12,560 nt of DNA from an uncultured bacterium (GTDB taxonomy: Bacteria; Patescibacteriota; Minisyncoccia; Phycocordibacterales; CAIZIN01), in NCBI GenBank assembly GCA_903933085.1, contig CAIZIN010000087.1, positions 1 to 12,560 on the forward strand, given 5' to 3'. Below, piece after piece: positions 12,401 to 12,560 of the stretch; the first letter of the stretch is position 1; each line of letters begins with the position of its first letter. A program made the position numbers and the translations under genes. A model generated the notes under the pieces. The model was not told where the DNA came from. It searched no databases and worked only from the letters and a program-made list of their open reading frames with translations.

Positions 12401-12509
12401 GAATCGAACCTCCTCCGCCACCTCCTGAAGGCGCACTTTGAGCACTTGCCGTTACCCCAACAAAGACTAACGTTAAAACCAACACAACCCCTAAAAATAT
12501 TTTTTTCAT
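9447..12509 (-). CDS. Large secreted multidomain repeat protein, probable surface or adhesion protein
   Basis: A 1020-residue exported protein. Residues 1-23 are a signal peptide (MKKIF, hydrophobic core, ASA before Gln24), followed by a Ser/Gly linker with six glycines in a row and a predicted helix at 41-67 (SAPALIARLEAMIAQLVTQL). Residues 70-550 are beta-rich with no family I can name; 338-400 is loosely IPT/TIG-like. Two Ser-Thr-rich Kre9/KNH-like domains follow (about 551-648, starting VTVISPNGGEQI; about 656-753, LNVTSPRGGETF). Then come three InlB-B-like bacterial repeats (about 760-826, 838-908, 922-987), each with GW(S/G)GAC or a similar motif and a Cys pair. A short amphipathic helix (998-1020) ends the protein. 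There is no LPXTG motif. A role in surface attachment is inferred from the domains. It has no Shine-Dalgarno and no clear promoter in the 51 nt left upstream. The stop is TAG. Confidence 0.85.
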   Translation of the reverse strand: MKKIFLGVVLVLTLVFVGVTASAQSAPSGGGGGGSIPTSDSAPALIARLEAMIAQLVTQLNILLARQNNSGLTLVANTDSYGEVNLKATFDQNKIDPISVTLRAVCPAGVFLYYGESGINLCNSDFNMDFVGAGVYKKILKSNNYSNARQTVDFKAFTNGNVNSTNYAFASVIISNPNNISPKATSTGVVSFVEKPTLKLVYDRNRNESRLDGSGTVTVQAGANDVLISYLTLTISDKDGRQVFTNAHTTSFQGINNTVKESVPSQYGTNNDAWRVKAGTKATFSIQTSENPQVMFAGTYTLSLGVVGILDKSGISAYDQLAYQNLKSLPVTIIGEKSPYITNATVKGDSVTVVGNRLYANSSKVYVNGVYKGPLKIGYSEIGQQNVTGTFPVSWLDKSEKGGCTLYGNIQIEDPKYGKSNSFGVSRACDGSDQKAQINISWANGSDNVKIGLVDSRYDKDGTVLGWISLNNKMTGSLVWDGLNVTDLTGTVIWPVKSLSQGPYRILGSSANSAGNYCSNCNDVLSDSFNISNSAINIQLTAFNSTTQPSVTVISPNGGEQIKTGEKTVIKWTGANPNKTVRINLNFSPIGYTYNNVQDTLSFNAPDTGSFAWIPSEFYLKAIVPGSFSVNIVRENSSDSSDRNFNIVQGNLATRLNVTSPRGGETFTPGQTVSVSWNPSVPNSQYGFAILKKGDDSIAKWDWLDHDNNGYKWTVPRNLSYGDYYLRISELSTNSNAGDVRGNIGYSNSFTINSSVTAPVTLTVSKTGTGTGIVSGATSIYSIGSTATLRAIPSSGSTFTGWSGACSGGETCSIVMNGNKEVTATFTKNPEPVVDSTVLFSLTTTQSANGIIAGAVKTNLSGSTVYVSALPNPGYAFSSWTGNACSNSVITGTCKIVMNENKTVGANFIPVTGQMAPNPNVYSLTTSITGTGGVIIGAANSYINGSTANLTAKPLYGSVFTGWGGACSGTGACSIIMNENKTVNANFRRPAVSAPTASKAEQLNSIAAALQAIKDILKRI

Positions 12510-12560
12510 GAGTAATTTAATACGCTACTTATTTAATAAACAAATAGTGAAATAATTAAT

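Overview
The window looks like a piece of chromosome from a Patescibacteria/CPR bacterium, most likely of the Parcubacteria group. The reasons are: an AT-rich S10/spc ribosomal-protein cluster with no rpmD (L30) between rpsE and rplO, start codons almost without Shine-Dalgarno sequences, short basic or Ala/Lys-rich tails on several ribosomal proteins, heptameric AT-rich tandem repeats between genes, and a large secreted protein built of Kre9/KNH-like and InlB-B-like repeats. The phylum-level assignment is inference; no 16S rRNA gene is present.

Layout. Nearly everything is on the minus strand, so it reads from high to low coordinates. At the right, 12509-9447 encodes a 1020-residue exported multidomain protein and is followed by a strong hairpin terminator (9381-9417). 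A consensus-like promoter (9351-9321) then starts ribosomal unit 1: rpsS, rplV, rpsC, rplP, rpmC, rpsQ, rplN, rplX, rplE (9288-5171). After rplE come a 17-copy heptamer array and a perfect 16-bp hairpin (5007-5041). Ribosomal unit 2, rpsN, rpsH, rplF, rplR, rpsE, rplO, secY (3951-84), has its own TTGACA/17 bp/TAATAT promoter (4027-3999). It ends in a small hairpin and a nine-copy heptamer array at the window edge.

The two units are separated by 1.2 kb. This gap holds an oppositely oriented mini-unit on the plus strand: promoter 4360-4388, an 88-aa ORF, a 55-aa ORF in the same frame, and an intrinsic terminator at 4936-4976. Between the divergent promoters lie an element with terminal inverted repeats (4071-4215) and a multi-stem structured segment (4251-4335).

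The other gaps over 100 bp inside the otherwise tightly packed cluster also hold inverted-repeat DNA: rplE/rplX (5717-5852), rplX/rplN (6159-6335) and rplP/rpsC (7596-7807). The last two share similar ends and look like one family of miniature elements. The ribosomal proteins build the 30S and 50S subunits. SecY forms the export channel that a protein such as the 1020-aa one, with its signal peptide, would use. The functions of the two small plus-strand ORFs are unknown.
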